Source: Sphingomonas sp. Leaf10 (GTDB lineage Bacteria > Pseudomonadota > Alphaproteobacteria > Sphingomonadales > Sphingomonadaceae). Taken from it: a stretch of 64,000 nt of DNA. The position numbers were made by a program, and so were the translations under genes. The stretch is from contig NZ_LMKE01000027.1 in the NCBI RefSeq assembly GCF_001421245.1, positions 1-64,000 on the forward strand. The letters run 5' to 3'. Numbering within the stretch: the first letter of the stretch is position 1; each line of letters starts with the position of its first letter. Shown here piece by piece: positions 51,936-60,953 of the stretch. The notes under the pieces were generated by a model, which worked only from the letters and a program-made list of their open reading frames with translations, had not been told where the DNA came from and searched no databases.

Positions 51936-52495
51936 CGCGGCTGTTCCAGTGTGACGCGCATCCGCCCGTCGCCGTCCGCCCGGCTCTGCGCAACGGCGCG
52001 CAGCCCGCCAAGCGCCGGATCGCGACGCAACGCGGACAGGGCACGATCGGGATCGGGGGCGGCAATGTCGATCGTCAGCGGTCCGACGCTCCGTTCGACG
52101 CGCAGCAGCGCGGCGTCCTCCGGCAGGGCGCGGGCAATCGCCTCCAGCGTCGCGCCGAGTGTCGGGCCGTTCCATGTGGCGGCGAGGGCGGCACGCGCAC
52201 GTTCCTGACCGGCACGCGCCGCAATTGCCGGTGCCGACCGTTCGGTCAGCGCCTGCGTCTCGCGGCGAGCCTGCCCAGCCATCAGCGTCGCCCCAGCCAG
52301 CGTCAGCAACGGTGTGGCGACGATCGCCAGCGCGAGGAAGATCGCCGCGCGGTCCGGGCGGGGCCGCTCGGTCGGCTGCGACGGCGGGTCGGGAGGTGCC
52401 GCCACGCGCGGTGCCGGCCGCGCCGCGCCCAGTGCCCGGTCGAACAGGCTGGGCCGGACAGGCGCGCTGTCATTGGCGGGACGGGGGTCGGCCAT
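51932..52495 (-). CDS. PilN/GspL-C-terminal-like inner-membrane protein
   Basis: A 187-residue protein: about 55 proline-rich cytoplasmic residues, one transmembrane helix (AAIFLALAIVATPLLTLAGA), a helical stalk and a periplasmic domain (LGATLEAIARALPEDAALLR; LTIDIAAPDPDRALSALRRD) like PilN or the C-terminal part of GspL. It lacks the actin-like cytoplasmic domain that full GspL uses to hold the ATPase. First gene of the leftward trio, 190 bp from the divergent PhoX gene. Confidence 0.7.
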   Translation of the reverse strand: MADPRPANDSAPVRPSLFDRALGAARPAPRVAAPPDPPSQPTERPRPDRAAIFLALAIVATPLLTLAGATLMAGQARRETQALTERSAPAIAARAGQERARAALAATWNGPTLGATLEAIARALPEDAALLRVERSVGPLTIDIAAPDPDRALSALRRDPALGGLRAVAQSRADGDGRMRVTLEQPR

Positions 52496-52685
52496 GCCTG
52501 CTCCTACGCCCGGCGTCGCCAGTGGCACAAGCGGGGATCGGCTTCGGTCGCTGTCGTCATCGAACCGTCTTCATTCCGCCATGCGATCGTCTTCGATCCG
52601 CAATCGCCGTGTCGCAGCTTTGCGCCAACGCGGATCGGGGAGGGACGCCGGCCGGGCCGGCTTCCGGAATTTTTGCGGGGATTTC

Positions 52686-55211
52686 ATGGCGAACAGCGAC
52701 CTCATCATCGATTACGACGACGGCGATATCGAAACAAACCCGAGCACGGGGCCGAGCCTTCAGGACCTGGTCGACCAGCGTTACTCGCGGCGACAGGCGC
52801 TGCGCGGCGGTGCGTCGACCGCGGCGGTCGCGGTGTTCGGCGGCTCGCTGCTCGCCGCCTGCGACGACAAGGTGCAGGGCATCGACAACACCCCGCCGGT
52901 CGTCGGCGGTACGTCGAGCGGGGCGACCGCCGGTGGTCGCGTCGTCACGCTGACCGGCACCGCGACCGACGACAATGCGATCGTCACCCAGGCGTTCACG
53001 CAGGTGTCGGGGCCGACCGTCGCACTGTCCAACGCCAATACCGGCACCGCGACCTTCATCGCGCCAGCGGTTGCCAGCAACACCAACCTCGTCTTCCGCT
53101 ATGCCGCGACCGATGTGAAGGGCGCGACCAGCACCACCGACATCACCGTTACCGTGGCGCCGCCGTCGCTGAACTTCCAGGCGGTCGGCCGCAGCCTTGC
53201 CGACACCGTGGTGGTACCGTCGGGCTATACCGCCAGCGTTATCTACAAGCTGGGCGATCCGCTCACCGCCGCGACCCCGGCCTTTGCCAATGACGGTACC
53301 GACAGCGGCTATTCTAACCGTGCGGGCGACCATCATGACGGCATGAGCTATTTCGGCCTCGCCGCCAGCGGCAATACCCGCGACGCCAACAATTCGACGC
53401 GCGGCCTGCTGGTGATGAATCACGAGAACATCACCCGCACCTATCTGCACCCGAACGGCCCGACCACCACCAACGGTGTCCGTCCGACCGCCGAAGTCGT
53501 GAAGGAAATCGAGTGCCACGGTGTGTCGGTGGTCGAGGTGACCCGCGCGTCGACCGGGGGATGGAGCTATGTCCAGTCGTCGGCGCTGAACCGTCGCATC
53601 ACCCCGTTCACGCCGACCACGATCAGCGGTCCGGTGCGTGGCAATGCGCTGCTGTTCACCGCCTATTCGCCCGACGGTACCAACGGACGCGGCACGATCA
53701 ACAACTGCGCCAACGGCCATATGCCGTGGGGCACCTACATGACCTGCGAAGAGAATTGGGCAGGGTATTATCGGCGCGATGCCGGCGACAATGCGCGGCG
53801 CAGCGCGGCGCTGGGCGCGAAATCGGTGCAGGCGTTCGCCCGCTATGGCCTGAACACGTCGAGCGGCGATACGCTGCGCGCCGGCAACCATAGCTGGACG
53901 ACCGCGGCCGAAGTGACCGCCGGCCAGACGCTGATCCGCAAGTTCAACGCGACCGTCGATCCGACCCAGCCGGCGAACGGCACCGGCGACTTTCGCAACG
54001 AACCGAACCAATATGGCTGGTGTGTCGAGATCGATCCCTATGATCCGACCTCGACTCCGCGCAAGCGTACCGCGCTCGGCCGCATGAACCATGAGGGCTG
54101 CTGCCCCGGCCGCGTCATCGCCGGCGTCAAGCCCGCCTTCTACATGGGGGACGATGCGCAGAACGAGTATATCTTCAAATTCGTGTCGAACACCGCATGG
54201 GTCGCGGCCGATGCGACCCAGTCGAACCGGTTGGCGATCGGCGACAAATATCTCGACAACGGTACGCTGTATGTCGCCAAGTTCAACGCCGACGGGTCGG
54301 GTGAATGGATCGCGCTGGTGTTCGGGCAGAACGGCCTGACCCCGGCGAACACGCTCTACTCTTTCGCGGATCAGGCCGATGTACTGACCCATTGCCGTCT
54401 GGCGGGCGATGCGGTCGGTGCGACGCGGATGGACCGTCCCGAATGGACCGCGGTCAATCCGGCGACCGGCGAGATGTATTGCACGCTGACCAACAATTCG
54501 TCGCGCACGCCGGCCAATGTCGATGCCGCCAACCCACGGTCGTATATCGACCCGCAGACCAACGGCTTCCGTTCGACCGGCAATGCCAACGGCCATATCG
54601 TCCGCCTGCGCGAAGCCGGCGACACGACCGAGGCGACGCGCTTCACCTGGGATGTGTATGCCTTCGGATCGGGGGCCGATCTCGATGCCACCAACATCAA
54701 CCTGTCGGGGCTGGACGCGACCAACGACTTCTCCAGCCCGGACGGTCTGTGGTTCAGCGCGCCGACCAATGCGGCGGGTCAGGTCACGCCGGTGCTGTGG
54801 ATCCAGACCGACGACGGTGCCTATACCGATGTCACCAACTGCATGATGCTGGCGGCGATGCCGGGCACGGTCGGCGATGGCGGCACGCGCACCATCACCA
54901 ATACCGGCGTGTCGGCGACCAGCACCGTGACGACGCGCGTCGGCAAGGCGCCGGGCACGACCATGCGCCGCTTCCTCGTCGGGCCGGTCGATTGCGAGAT
55001 CACCGGTATTGAATCGACGCCGGACGGCCGGTCGCTGTTCGTGAACATCCAGCATCCGGGTGAGGGCGGGCGTTTCGACGCGCCGACCAGCAACTGGCCG
55101 CCGGTCGCGACCGGCGCCACCGCCGCCAACGGCGCGCTGACCAAGGGTACCCGTCCGCGTTCGGCAACGGTCGTGATTACCAAGGACGATGGCGGCGTAA
55201 TCGCACTGTAA
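52686..55211 (+). CDS. PhoX-family alkaline phosphatase, Tat-exported
   Basis: An 841-residue protein. The Tat motif YSRRQALRGG (residues 33-42) leads to a possible lipobox ending at C59. A PKD/cadherin-like beta-domain fills about residues 65-175 (GRVVTLTGTATDDNAIVTQA). The PhoX propeller (DUF839) follows: GLLVMNHENITRTYLHPNGP, WGTYMTCEENWAGYY, GRMNHEGCCPG, CTLTNNS, and ESTPDGRSLFVNIQHPGE near the end. PhoX enzymes are Ca/Fe-dependent phosphomonoesterases. The extra domain makes it longer than usual. No Pho box was recognised upstream. Confidence 0.9.
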   Translation: MANSDLIIDYDDGDIETNPSTGPSLQDLVDQRYSRRQALRGGASTAAVAVFGGSLLAACDDKVQGIDNTPPVVGGTSSGATAGGRVVTLTGTATDDNAIVTQAFTQVSGPTVALSNANTGTATFIAPAVASNTNLVFRYAATDVKGATSTTDITVTVAPPSLNFQAVGRSLADTVVVPSGYTASVIYKLGDPLTAATPAFANDGTDSGYSNRAGDHHDGMSYFGLAASGNTRDANNSTRGLLVMNHENITRTYLHPNGPTTTNGVRPTAEVVKEIECHGVSVVEVTRASTGGWSYVQSSALNRRITPFTPTTISGPVRGNALLFTAYSPDGTNGRGTINNCANGHMPWGTYMTCEENWAGYYRRDAGDNARRSAALGAKSVQAFARYGLNTSSGDTLRAGNHSWTTAAEVTAGQTLIRKFNATVDPTQPANGTGDFRNEPNQYGWCVEIDPYDPTSTPRKRTALGRMNHEGCCPGRVIAGVKPAFYMGDDAQNEYIFKFVSNTAWVAADATQSNRLAIGDKYLDNGTLYVAKFNADGSGEWIALVFGQNGLTPANTLYSFADQADVLTHCRLAGDAVGATRMDRPEWTAVNPATGEMYCTLTNNSSRTPANVDAANPRSYIDPQTNGFRSTGNANGHIVRLREAGDTTEATRFTWDVYAFGSGADLDATNINLSGLDATNDFSSPDGLWFSAPTNAAGQVTPVLWIQTDDGAYTDVTNCMMLAAMPGTVGDGGTRTITNTGVSATSTVTTRVGKAPGTTMRRFLVGPVDCEITGIESTPDGRSLFVNIQHPGEGGRFDAPTSNWPPVATGATAANGALTKGTRPRSATVVITKDDGGVIAL

Positions 55212-55234
55212 CGCCGTATCTATCGATGTCCGAG

Positions 55235-55268
55235 CGGGGCGGGGGCCGCATGGTCCCCGCCCCGTTTC
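55235..55268. terminator. Terminator between phoX-like gene and TonB receptor
   Basis: CGGGGCGGGG and CCCCGCCCCG form a 10-bp stem around a 10-base loop, followed by TTTCGTT. It sits between convergent stops and probably serves both. Confidence 0.72.
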
Positions 55269-55270
55269 GT

Positions 55271-57514
55271 TCAGAACCGCGCGCGCAGACCCGCCAGCGC
55301 CAGTCGCGGCGCGCCCGGCCGCGCCCCGGCGGGGGAGAAGGCGACATTGTAGGTGGTGTCGAACAGGTTCTGCACCGTCGCATAGGCGCTTAGCGACGGC
55401 AGGATGTCGACCTCGCCCGAAAGGTCGACCAGCGTGCGCCCGTTGATCCGCTCGGCAGCCGGGATCGTCCCCGATCCAGCGAAGCCGCGCGTTTCCGTCA
55501 CATAGTTTACGCTGGCGTTGACCCGGGCGTGGCCGGCATCGATCCCGCCGGTCAGCGTCAACTGGTGCGGCGGCAGATAGGGCAGGCGGTCGCCGCGCGT
55601 CACGTCGCCGAAAAAGGCGCTGACGAACGACGTGCCGAACCGCGCATCGGTGTAGGTGTAAGCGAGCGACAGCGGCGCCCGCCACGTCGCGCCCAGCGGC
55701 ACGATATAGCCGCCCGATACTTCCACCCCCTTCGCGCGCGCCCTGCCGCCATCGAACTGCTCGCCCAGATCGCAGGTGACGCCGGTCGAGGCGGTACAGG
55801 TGCCGACCAGATTGCGATAGTCGTTGAGGAAGCCGATCGCCTCCAGCCGCCAGTCGCCGTCGCCCAGCCGCACCCCGGCTTCGTAATTCCACGACGTTTC
55901 GGGATCGATCGTCGATCCGGGCGCCGGCGCCGCGAAGCCGCGATGCGCGCCCCCGACCAGCCGGACCTGATCAGCGACGCGCAGCACCGCGCCGACGCCG
56001 GGGATCAGCACGTCGACGCGCCGCGTCGCCTGCGCGGTCGGGGTGGTGCGGGCGACATCGCCCAGCGCCCAGCGGGTCTGTTGCAGCTCGATCGTTTCAT
56101 AGCGCAGGCCCGGGGTCAGGGTAAGCAGCCCCGCCTCGATCCGGTCCTGGACGAAGAACGCCCATGCCCGCGCATCGCCGCGACGATTGTCCTGCGTCCC
56201 GCGCGCGCCGGCGCTGGTCAGCACCATCCGCCCGTCGACCATGCGATAGCGGTCTTCCTGTTGCAGCCGGTCCTCGTAATCCTCGTGATAGCGCGCCGAT
56301 ACCTCCAGCCGATGGGTCAGGCCGCCGGTCGCGAAGTCGGCGCCCAGTACCGACTGGATGCCGGTGGTTCGATAGACGCGGTCGTTGGCGCGTACCCGCA
56401 ACGCACCCGCCCGGCCGGTGACGCCGGGCGCCCCGACCAGATCGGCGAATTGCAGGGGATAGCTGCCCGGATCGGCAAGCACGTCGGCAAGCGCGGACCA
56501 GCCGGTATTGGCGGTGTTGCGCACGTCCTGCAGCTTGTACCAGACGCGCGCGGTATCGGTACGATAGGCGGTGGTCGTCAGGTCGACCGCATCGCCGATC
56601 ATCGAGCGCCACGTCAGCTGATAGGTGCTGTGGCCGACGGTCATCCGGTCACGCTGGCTGGCATTGTAGCGGCGGTTCGGGTTCGCCACGAAGTCGGAGA
56701 GCGTCAGGCCGAGATAGGTCTCGTCGCTTCGTTCGTCATAGCTTTGATATTTGAACGCGACGATATGGCGGTCGTCGCTGCTGCGCAGGCCGACCTTTGC
56801 CACCATGTCGCGGATCGCGAAGCCTGTCGGGCCGCCGCTGTCGATGCGCTTGAAGCCGTCGGACTGTTCGTACAGCCCCTCGATCATCGCGCCGACTTCG
56901 ATACCGCCGCCCAACGACTGCCAGCCGCCGACCGCGCCATGGACGCGGCGACCGCCATAATTGCCGGCCAGCAAGGTGCCCTGCGCCGATAATTGGCCGA
57001 CGTCCTTGGTCGAGATCGGCGTGGAGGACAGGTTGATCGCACCGCCGATCGTCGACGGGCCGTATTTGATCGCAGCCGGTCCCTTGGCGACCTCGATCGC
57101 CGAGATGCGCGCCATGCGCGGGAAATAATAGGCGGCGGGGGCGGCATAGGGCGCGGGGGCGGCGAGGATGCCGTCCTCCATCACCACCACGCGCGCGCTG
57201 CGATCGGTACCCGAGCCGCGAATGCCGATATTGGGGCGCAGGCCGAACCCGTCCTCTTCCTGCAGGGCGACGCCGGGAATGGCACGCAGCACGCGGTTGA
57301 CGTCCGAATAGGCAAAGGTGCGCAGTCGCTCGGCATCGAGCCGCTGGACCGAACCGCCGGTATGCTGCGCATCGTCGGGCGAGCCGGTGACGATGATCGC
57401 GTCGAGCAGGTCGTCGTCCGGCTGCGAAGCAATGGGCTGCGCAAAGGCCAGGCTGGCCGGAAGCGTGCCGCCGACGATGGTCGTAGCCAACAGAATTTTG
57501 CGAATGATGTGCAT
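55271..57514 (-). CDS. TonB-dependent receptor, siderophore/ferric citrate (FecA-like)
   Basis: A 747-residue outer-membrane receptor with a signal peptide (RKILLATTIVGGTLPASLAF). TonB-box-like DAIIVTG, plug (DVNRVLRAIPGVALQEEDGF; NIGIRGSGTDRSARVVVMED; KGPAAIKYGPSTIGGAINLS), then a 22-strand-type barrel ending ARF. The FecA-like plug and a Fur box 36 bp before the start indicate ferric-chelate import. No FecR/FecI pair is present. Confidence 0.92.
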   Translation of the reverse strand: MHIIRKILLATTIVGGTLPASLAFAQPIASQPDDDLLDAIIVTGSPDDAQHTGGSVQRLDAERLRTFAYSDVNRVLRAIPGVALQEEDGFGLRPNIGIRGSGTDRSARVVVMEDGILAAPAPYAAPAAYYFPRMARISAIEVAKGPAAIKYGPSTIGGAINLSSTPISTKDVGQLSAQGTLLAGNYGGRRVHGAVGGWQSLGGGIEVGAMIEGLYEQSDGFKRIDSGGPTGFAIRDMVAKVGLRSSDDRHIVAFKYQSYDERSDETYLGLTLSDFVANPNRRYNASQRDRMTVGHSTYQLTWRSMIGDAVDLTTTAYRTDTARVWYKLQDVRNTANTGWSALADVLADPGSYPLQFADLVGAPGVTGRAGALRVRANDRVYRTTGIQSVLGADFATGGLTHRLEVSARYHEDYEDRLQQEDRYRMVDGRMVLTSAGARGTQDNRRGDARAWAFFVQDRIEAGLLTLTPGLRYETIELQQTRWALGDVARTTPTAQATRRVDVLIPGVGAVLRVADQVRLVGGAHRGFAAPAPGSTIDPETSWNYEAGVRLGDGDWRLEAIGFLNDYRNLVGTCTASTGVTCDLGEQFDGGRARAKGVEVSGGYIVPLGATWRAPLSLAYTYTDARFGTSFVSAFFGDVTRGDRLPYLPPHQLTLTGGIDAGHARVNASVNYVTETRGFAGSGTIPAAERINGRTLVDLSGEVDILPSLSAYATVQNLFDTTYNVAFSPAGARPGAPRLALAGLRARF

Positions 57515-57549
57515 TAACGGATCCCCTTTCGGCGACCCGCTAAGTCAGA

Positions 57550-57564
57550 TGATAATCAGTATCA
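57550..57564 (-). promoter_or_regulatory. Fur box upstream of the TonB receptor
   Basis: TGATAATCAGTATCA is a 7-1-7 inverted repeat (two mismatches) close to the classical Fur core GATAATGATAATCATTATC. It overlaps the probable promoter 36 bp upstream of the receptor start, so the gene should be repressed by iron. It lies in the gap to gspD, which is transcribed toward it. Confidence 0.75.
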
Positions 57565-57622
57565 ATAGCGTCATTGTATCAAGATATTTCCGTATGGAGC
57601 GCATTATTTCATACGGTTGAAA

Positions 57623-59668
57623 TCAATAGATTCCGTCGATCTCCATCGTCAGGCGCGGGGCCGGCGGATTGAGCAACAGGCTGCGTTTGTCGCCCTGCAA
57701 CACTTCGTCCTGCCGCAACCGATCGTAGCGATTGCGTGCTGCGGCCGCTGCGTCGGCACCATCGCGCAGGATCGTCGGCTTCAGGAACACGAACAGCGTG
57801 CGCTTTTGCCGGCTTTCCTGGCGGCTCTTGAACAATTCGCCGACGATCGGAATGCTGCCAAGGATTGGTACCTGACTGCGCAGCCGCTGATAGTCGTCGC
57901 TGGTCAGGCCACCCAGCACGATCGTCTGACCGTTGTCGGCGAGGACGGTGGTGTTGGCCGAACGTTTGTTGGTGATGATATCGGCAGCGCCGCTGACCTG
58001 GGTCGGGGCGATCGACGAGGCTTCCTGACTGACCTCCAGCCGGATCGTGTCACCGGCATTGATGCGCGGCAGGACGCGCAGGGTAATGCCGACGTCCTTG
58101 CGCTCGATGGTTGTGTAGGGATTGGCGGTGCCGTTACCGGTCAGGATGGATCCGGTGACGAACGGCACTTCCTGCGCAACGACGAACTCGCCGAGCTTGT
58201 TGTCGAGCACGGTGATCTGCGGCGTCGAAAGCAGGTTGGCCTTTTGCGAGGTGCTGAGCGCCTGCAACAGTATCGAGAAATCATCCCCGACGCTAAAATT
58301 GCCGACAACGCCGCCTCCCGCGAGCAGGCCGGCAGCGGGCACGCCCAAGGCACTCAATATTCCGGCCAGCGATGTGCCGCCATTGTTGAACGATGTGCCG
58401 ACACCATTCACCCGGGTCAGGGCAGCGCCGGCTGTCCCGATCTGTACCGACAGCCGCTCTGCATCCTCACCGGTAATTTCCGCGATCGCAGCTTCGATCA
58501 GCACCTGCGGACGGCGGACGTCGAGGTCGGGGATCAGGCGTTCGATCTGGGCGATGGCGGTCGGGGTGCCGCGTACGACGACGGCATTGATGTCGGGGGC
58601 AGGCTGGACCGTGATGTCGGGAGTGGTGAAGCCCTGCGCCGGGGTGGTGGACTGGTTCTGGCCGACGGTGCTGATGCTGCCGCCCGTGCCCGTGCCGACG
58701 CCGCTTGCTGCGGCGATGCCTGCCGCGCTCGCCCCGCCATTGGCGATCAGGCCCGACAGCGCCGCACCGGCATTGTTGCGCTGGCTGGTGGTCGAGAGAC
58801 TCCGCGCGACCGGGTTCGACGCCGATTGTTGCTGGCCGAGAATGCCGCGCAGCACCTCGGTCACACTTTCGGCATCGGCGTAGTTCAGCCGGAACACGCG
58901 GGTCGAGGGCGTAGTGCCGCTACCGCGCGCGTCGAGCGACTGGGCGATGCGCCGCGCCTCGGCGACGCCTGCCGGGGTGCCGCGTACGAGGATGGTGTTG
59001 CTGCGCGCGTCGCCCGCGACCCGCGCGCCGCCTTCGCCCAGCACCGCCTGCATCGCCGTCGCGATATCGGCGGCGTTGCCGTTCTGGAGCGTGATGGTGG
59101 CGAAGGTCGATCCGCCGCCGCCGTCCAGGGAGCGGGCCAGCGCCTCGATCCGGCGGACATTGTCGGCATAGTCGGTGACGACGATCGCGTTAGGCTGGGT
59201 CAGCGGTTCGACGCTGCCGAAGCTCGCGACCAGCGGGCGCACGATCCGCGCGGCATCGGCCGAGGGGACGTTCGACAGGCGCACCATGCGCGTGGTCAGT
59301 TCCTGCCCGCCGACACCGCGCCCGCGCACGCCGCCGTCGCGCACCGCATTGGCTTGCGGAATGATCCGCCATGCCGAGCCCGACCGGACCGCCGCGAAGC
59401 CGTTGGCGCGCAGCACCGACTGGAACAGCTCCCACACGCCACCGGGCGACAGCGGTTCGGCGGAGGTGACCGTCACCTGCCCCTTGACCGTCGGGTCGAG
59501 GATCAGCGTGCGGCCGGTGATGCGGCTGATCTGATCGGCCACGTCGGCGATCTCGACGCCGCGCATGTTGACGACGATGTCGGCAGGCTGCGTCTGCGCG
59601 GCGACCGGCGACAGGATGGTCGCGGCGAGCGTGAGGGACAGGAAGGCGGAGGCGAAGCGGTGGCGCAC
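57623..59668 (-). CDS. gspD: Type II secretion system secretin GspD
   Basis: A 681-residue secretin with a Sec signal (HRFASAFLSLTLAATILSPV). N0 domain (IVVNMRGVEIADVADQISRI, TGRTLILDPTVKGQVTV), N1-N3 domains with NGNAADIATAMQAVL-type repeats, then the pore domain (VPFVTGSILTGNG; RKDVGITLRVLPRINAGDTI; VVLGGL-type VLGGLTSDDYQRLRSQVPIL, GSIPIVGELFKS). It forms the outer-membrane channel. A GTG at 59668, 8 bp after the gspC stop, is the likely start. No lipobox, so a pilotin is probably needed. Confidence 0.95.
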   Translation of the reverse strand: MRHRFASAFLSLTLAATILSPVAAQTQPADIVVNMRGVEIADVADQISRITGRTLILDPTVKGQVTVTSAEPLSPGGVWELFQSVLRANGFAAVRSGSAWRIIPQANAVRDGGVRGRGVGGQELTTRMVRLSNVPSADAARIVRPLVASFGSVEPLTQPNAIVVTDYADNVRRIEALARSLDGGGGSTFATITLQNGNAADIATAMQAVLGEGGARVAGDARSNTILVRGTPAGVAEARRIAQSLDARGSGTTPSTRVFRLNYADAESVTEVLRGILGQQQSASNPVARSLSTTSQRNNAGAALSGLIANGGASAAGIAAASGVGTGTGGSISTVGQNQSTTPAQGFTTPDITVQPAPDINAVVVRGTPTAIAQIERLIPDLDVRRPQVLIEAAIAEITGEDAERLSVQIGTAGAALTRVNGVGTSFNNGGTSLAGILSALGVPAAGLLAGGGVVGNFSVGDDFSILLQALSTSQKANLLSTPQITVLDNKLGEFVVAQEVPFVTGSILTGNGTANPYTTIERKDVGITLRVLPRINAGDTIRLEVSQEASSIAPTQVSGAADIITNKRSANTTVLADNGQTIVLGGLTSDDYQRLRSQVPILGSIPIVGELFKSRQESRQKRTLFVFLKPTILRDGADAAAAARNRYDRLRQDEVLQGDKRSLLLNPPAPRLTMEIDGIY

Positions 59669-59676
59669 GGGGAACC

Positions 59677-60459
59677 CTAACGGATGGGGATGGAGACGGT
59701 GGTCGGCTTGCCGTCGCGAAGGATGGTGACTTGTGCCTGCCCCGATGCGGCGGCGCTGGCGATGGCGGCGTTGACTGCCGACTGGTCGGTCATGGCCGCG
59801 CCGTTGACCGACTGGATGACGTCGCCCGCGCGCATACCGGGCGGCGGGTTCGCGCCGATCGCATAACCGCCCGCGACCGGCGTGGCGTTCAGCCGCGACA
59901 GCACCGCCTGCGCGGTGGGCGGGGGGGCGACCACCGGAGCGGCGGGGGCGGGGGCGGTCTGGCCGATGACGGGGGCGGGGGCGGGCTGGCCGGGGGTCGG
60001 CGTCACCCGCCCGAACGGATCGGGGAAGGCGAGATATTCGAGCCGCCCGCCATTGTTCAGGATGATGCGGTCGCGGCGGATCTCGGTCACCTGCGCGCCG
60101 GCCAGCGCGTCGCCCACCTTGTACGGCTTGGCCGGTTCGCTGCCGATCGCCACGAACGAAATCGACAGTTCGGCGGGGCGGGCAAAGACCACGCCCTTCA
60201 GTACAGCCTGGATACCGGTCGGGCTGGTCGCGTCGGCGGCGGTCGGGCTGCCGAAGGGCTGCCACGCGACCGCCGGGCCGGTGTCGACGGTGACCGCGCG
60301 GGTGCGTGCCTCGCTCGGCACGGTGATCGCGCCGGTGCCGGCATGGCCCGCCATCCGCCAGACGAGACCGGCGAGCGCGAACGCGACCGACACGATCGCG
60401 GCGGCGGCGAGCCAGTCGACCCAGCGTTCGCGGGCGGCGAGGCGCCTGACGACGATCAC
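59677..60459 (-). CDS. gspC: Type II secretion system protein GspC (with PDZ domain)
   Basis: A 260-residue protein: one transmembrane helix (WLAAAAIVSVAFALAGLVWR), the homology region (GIQAVLKGVVFARPAELSIS; DALAGAQVTEIRRDRIIL), a proline/alanine linker, and a C-terminal PDZ domain (PPPGMRAGDVIQSVNGAAMT). It links GspD to the inner-membrane platform. The start is a GTG at 60459 overlapping the gspI stop by GTGA. Confidence 0.92.
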   Translation of the reverse strand: MIVVRRLAARERWVDWLAAAAIVSVAFALAGLVWRMAGHAGTGAITVPSEARTRAVTVDTGPAVAWQPFGSPTAADATSPTGIQAVLKGVVFARPAELSISFVAIGSEPAKPYKVGDALAGAQVTEIRRDRIILNNGGRLEYLAFPDPFGRVTPTPGQPAPAPVIGQTAPAPAAPVVAPPPTAQAVLSRLNATPVAGGYAIGANPPPGMRAGDVIQSVNGAAMTDQSAVNAAIASAAASGQAQVTILRDGKPTTVSIPIR

Positions 60460-60953
60460 AGCGCGTCCTTGCGCAGAAAGCCGTCGAGCCGGGCCATCGC
60501 CGCCGCCTCACCCGCCGGGGCGACGGTGATCGTCACCCGGTCGAGCGCGGGATCGCTGGTCGCGGTCCGGCTCACCGCCACGCTCCATTGCCGTCCCAGC
60601 ATGTCGACCGATCCCGCATTCGCCTCCGGTGTCCCCACTTCCAAATCGGCCAGCCGGTTTTCGGCCACCCACATCGCGATCGCGCGGCGTTCGACGCCGC
60701 GGGTCGAATCGATATGCTGCTCGACCGCGCCGATCAGCCCTACCGTGGCGATCGCCAATACCGCCAGCGCCACCATCGCCTCGATCAAAGAAAAGCCGGC
60801 TTGTCCCAAATCCTCCCCGCCCGCGGGGAGGGGGACCGTCCGCGAAGCGGATGGTGGAGGGGGAGCGCGGCGCAACGCAACGGCAGCGTGTGCGGCGACG
60901 CCCCTCCACCAGCCTATGGCTGGTCCCCCTCCCCATGTTATGGGGAGGATCAT
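60456..60953 (-). CDS. gspI: Type II secretion minor pseudopilin GspI with a repeat-derived leader
   Basis: A 165-residue prepilin-type protein. The processing site is G53|F54-S-L-I-E58, followed by AMVALAVLAIATVGLIGAVE, so the mature protein is normal. The leader is 53 residues instead of about 6-15: codons 2-48 are exactly the 141-bp palindromic repeat at 60810-60950. The ATG at 60953 overlaps the gspH stop (ATGA); a TTG at 60809 just after the repeat would give a 5-residue leader and may be the start actually used. Confidence 0.88.
   Translation of the reverse strand: MILPITWGGGPAIGWWRGVAAHAAVALRRAPPPPSASRTVPLPAGGEDLGQAGFSLIEAMVALAVLAIATVGLIGAVEQHIDSTRGVERRAIAMWVAENRLADLEVGTPEANAGSVDMLGRQWSVAVSRTATSDPALDRVTITVAPAGEAAAMARLDGFLRKDAL
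60810..60950. repeat. Composite palindromic repeat inside the gspI leader
   Basis: ATCCTCCCC..GGGGAGG.GGACC..GGTGGAGGGG reads inward from the left end, and the inverted equivalent reads inward from the right end, with diverged loops. The whole unit is 141 bp (47 codons) and sits directly after the gspI start codon. This cruciform design recurs in alphaproteobacterial intergenic regions. Confidence 0.78.

Noticed and set aside
52557-55892. A leftward open frame of 1111 codons opposite PhoX
   Set aside because: Spans the PhoX gene and its terminator on the wrong strand; sequence is low-complexity arginine/glycine-rich.
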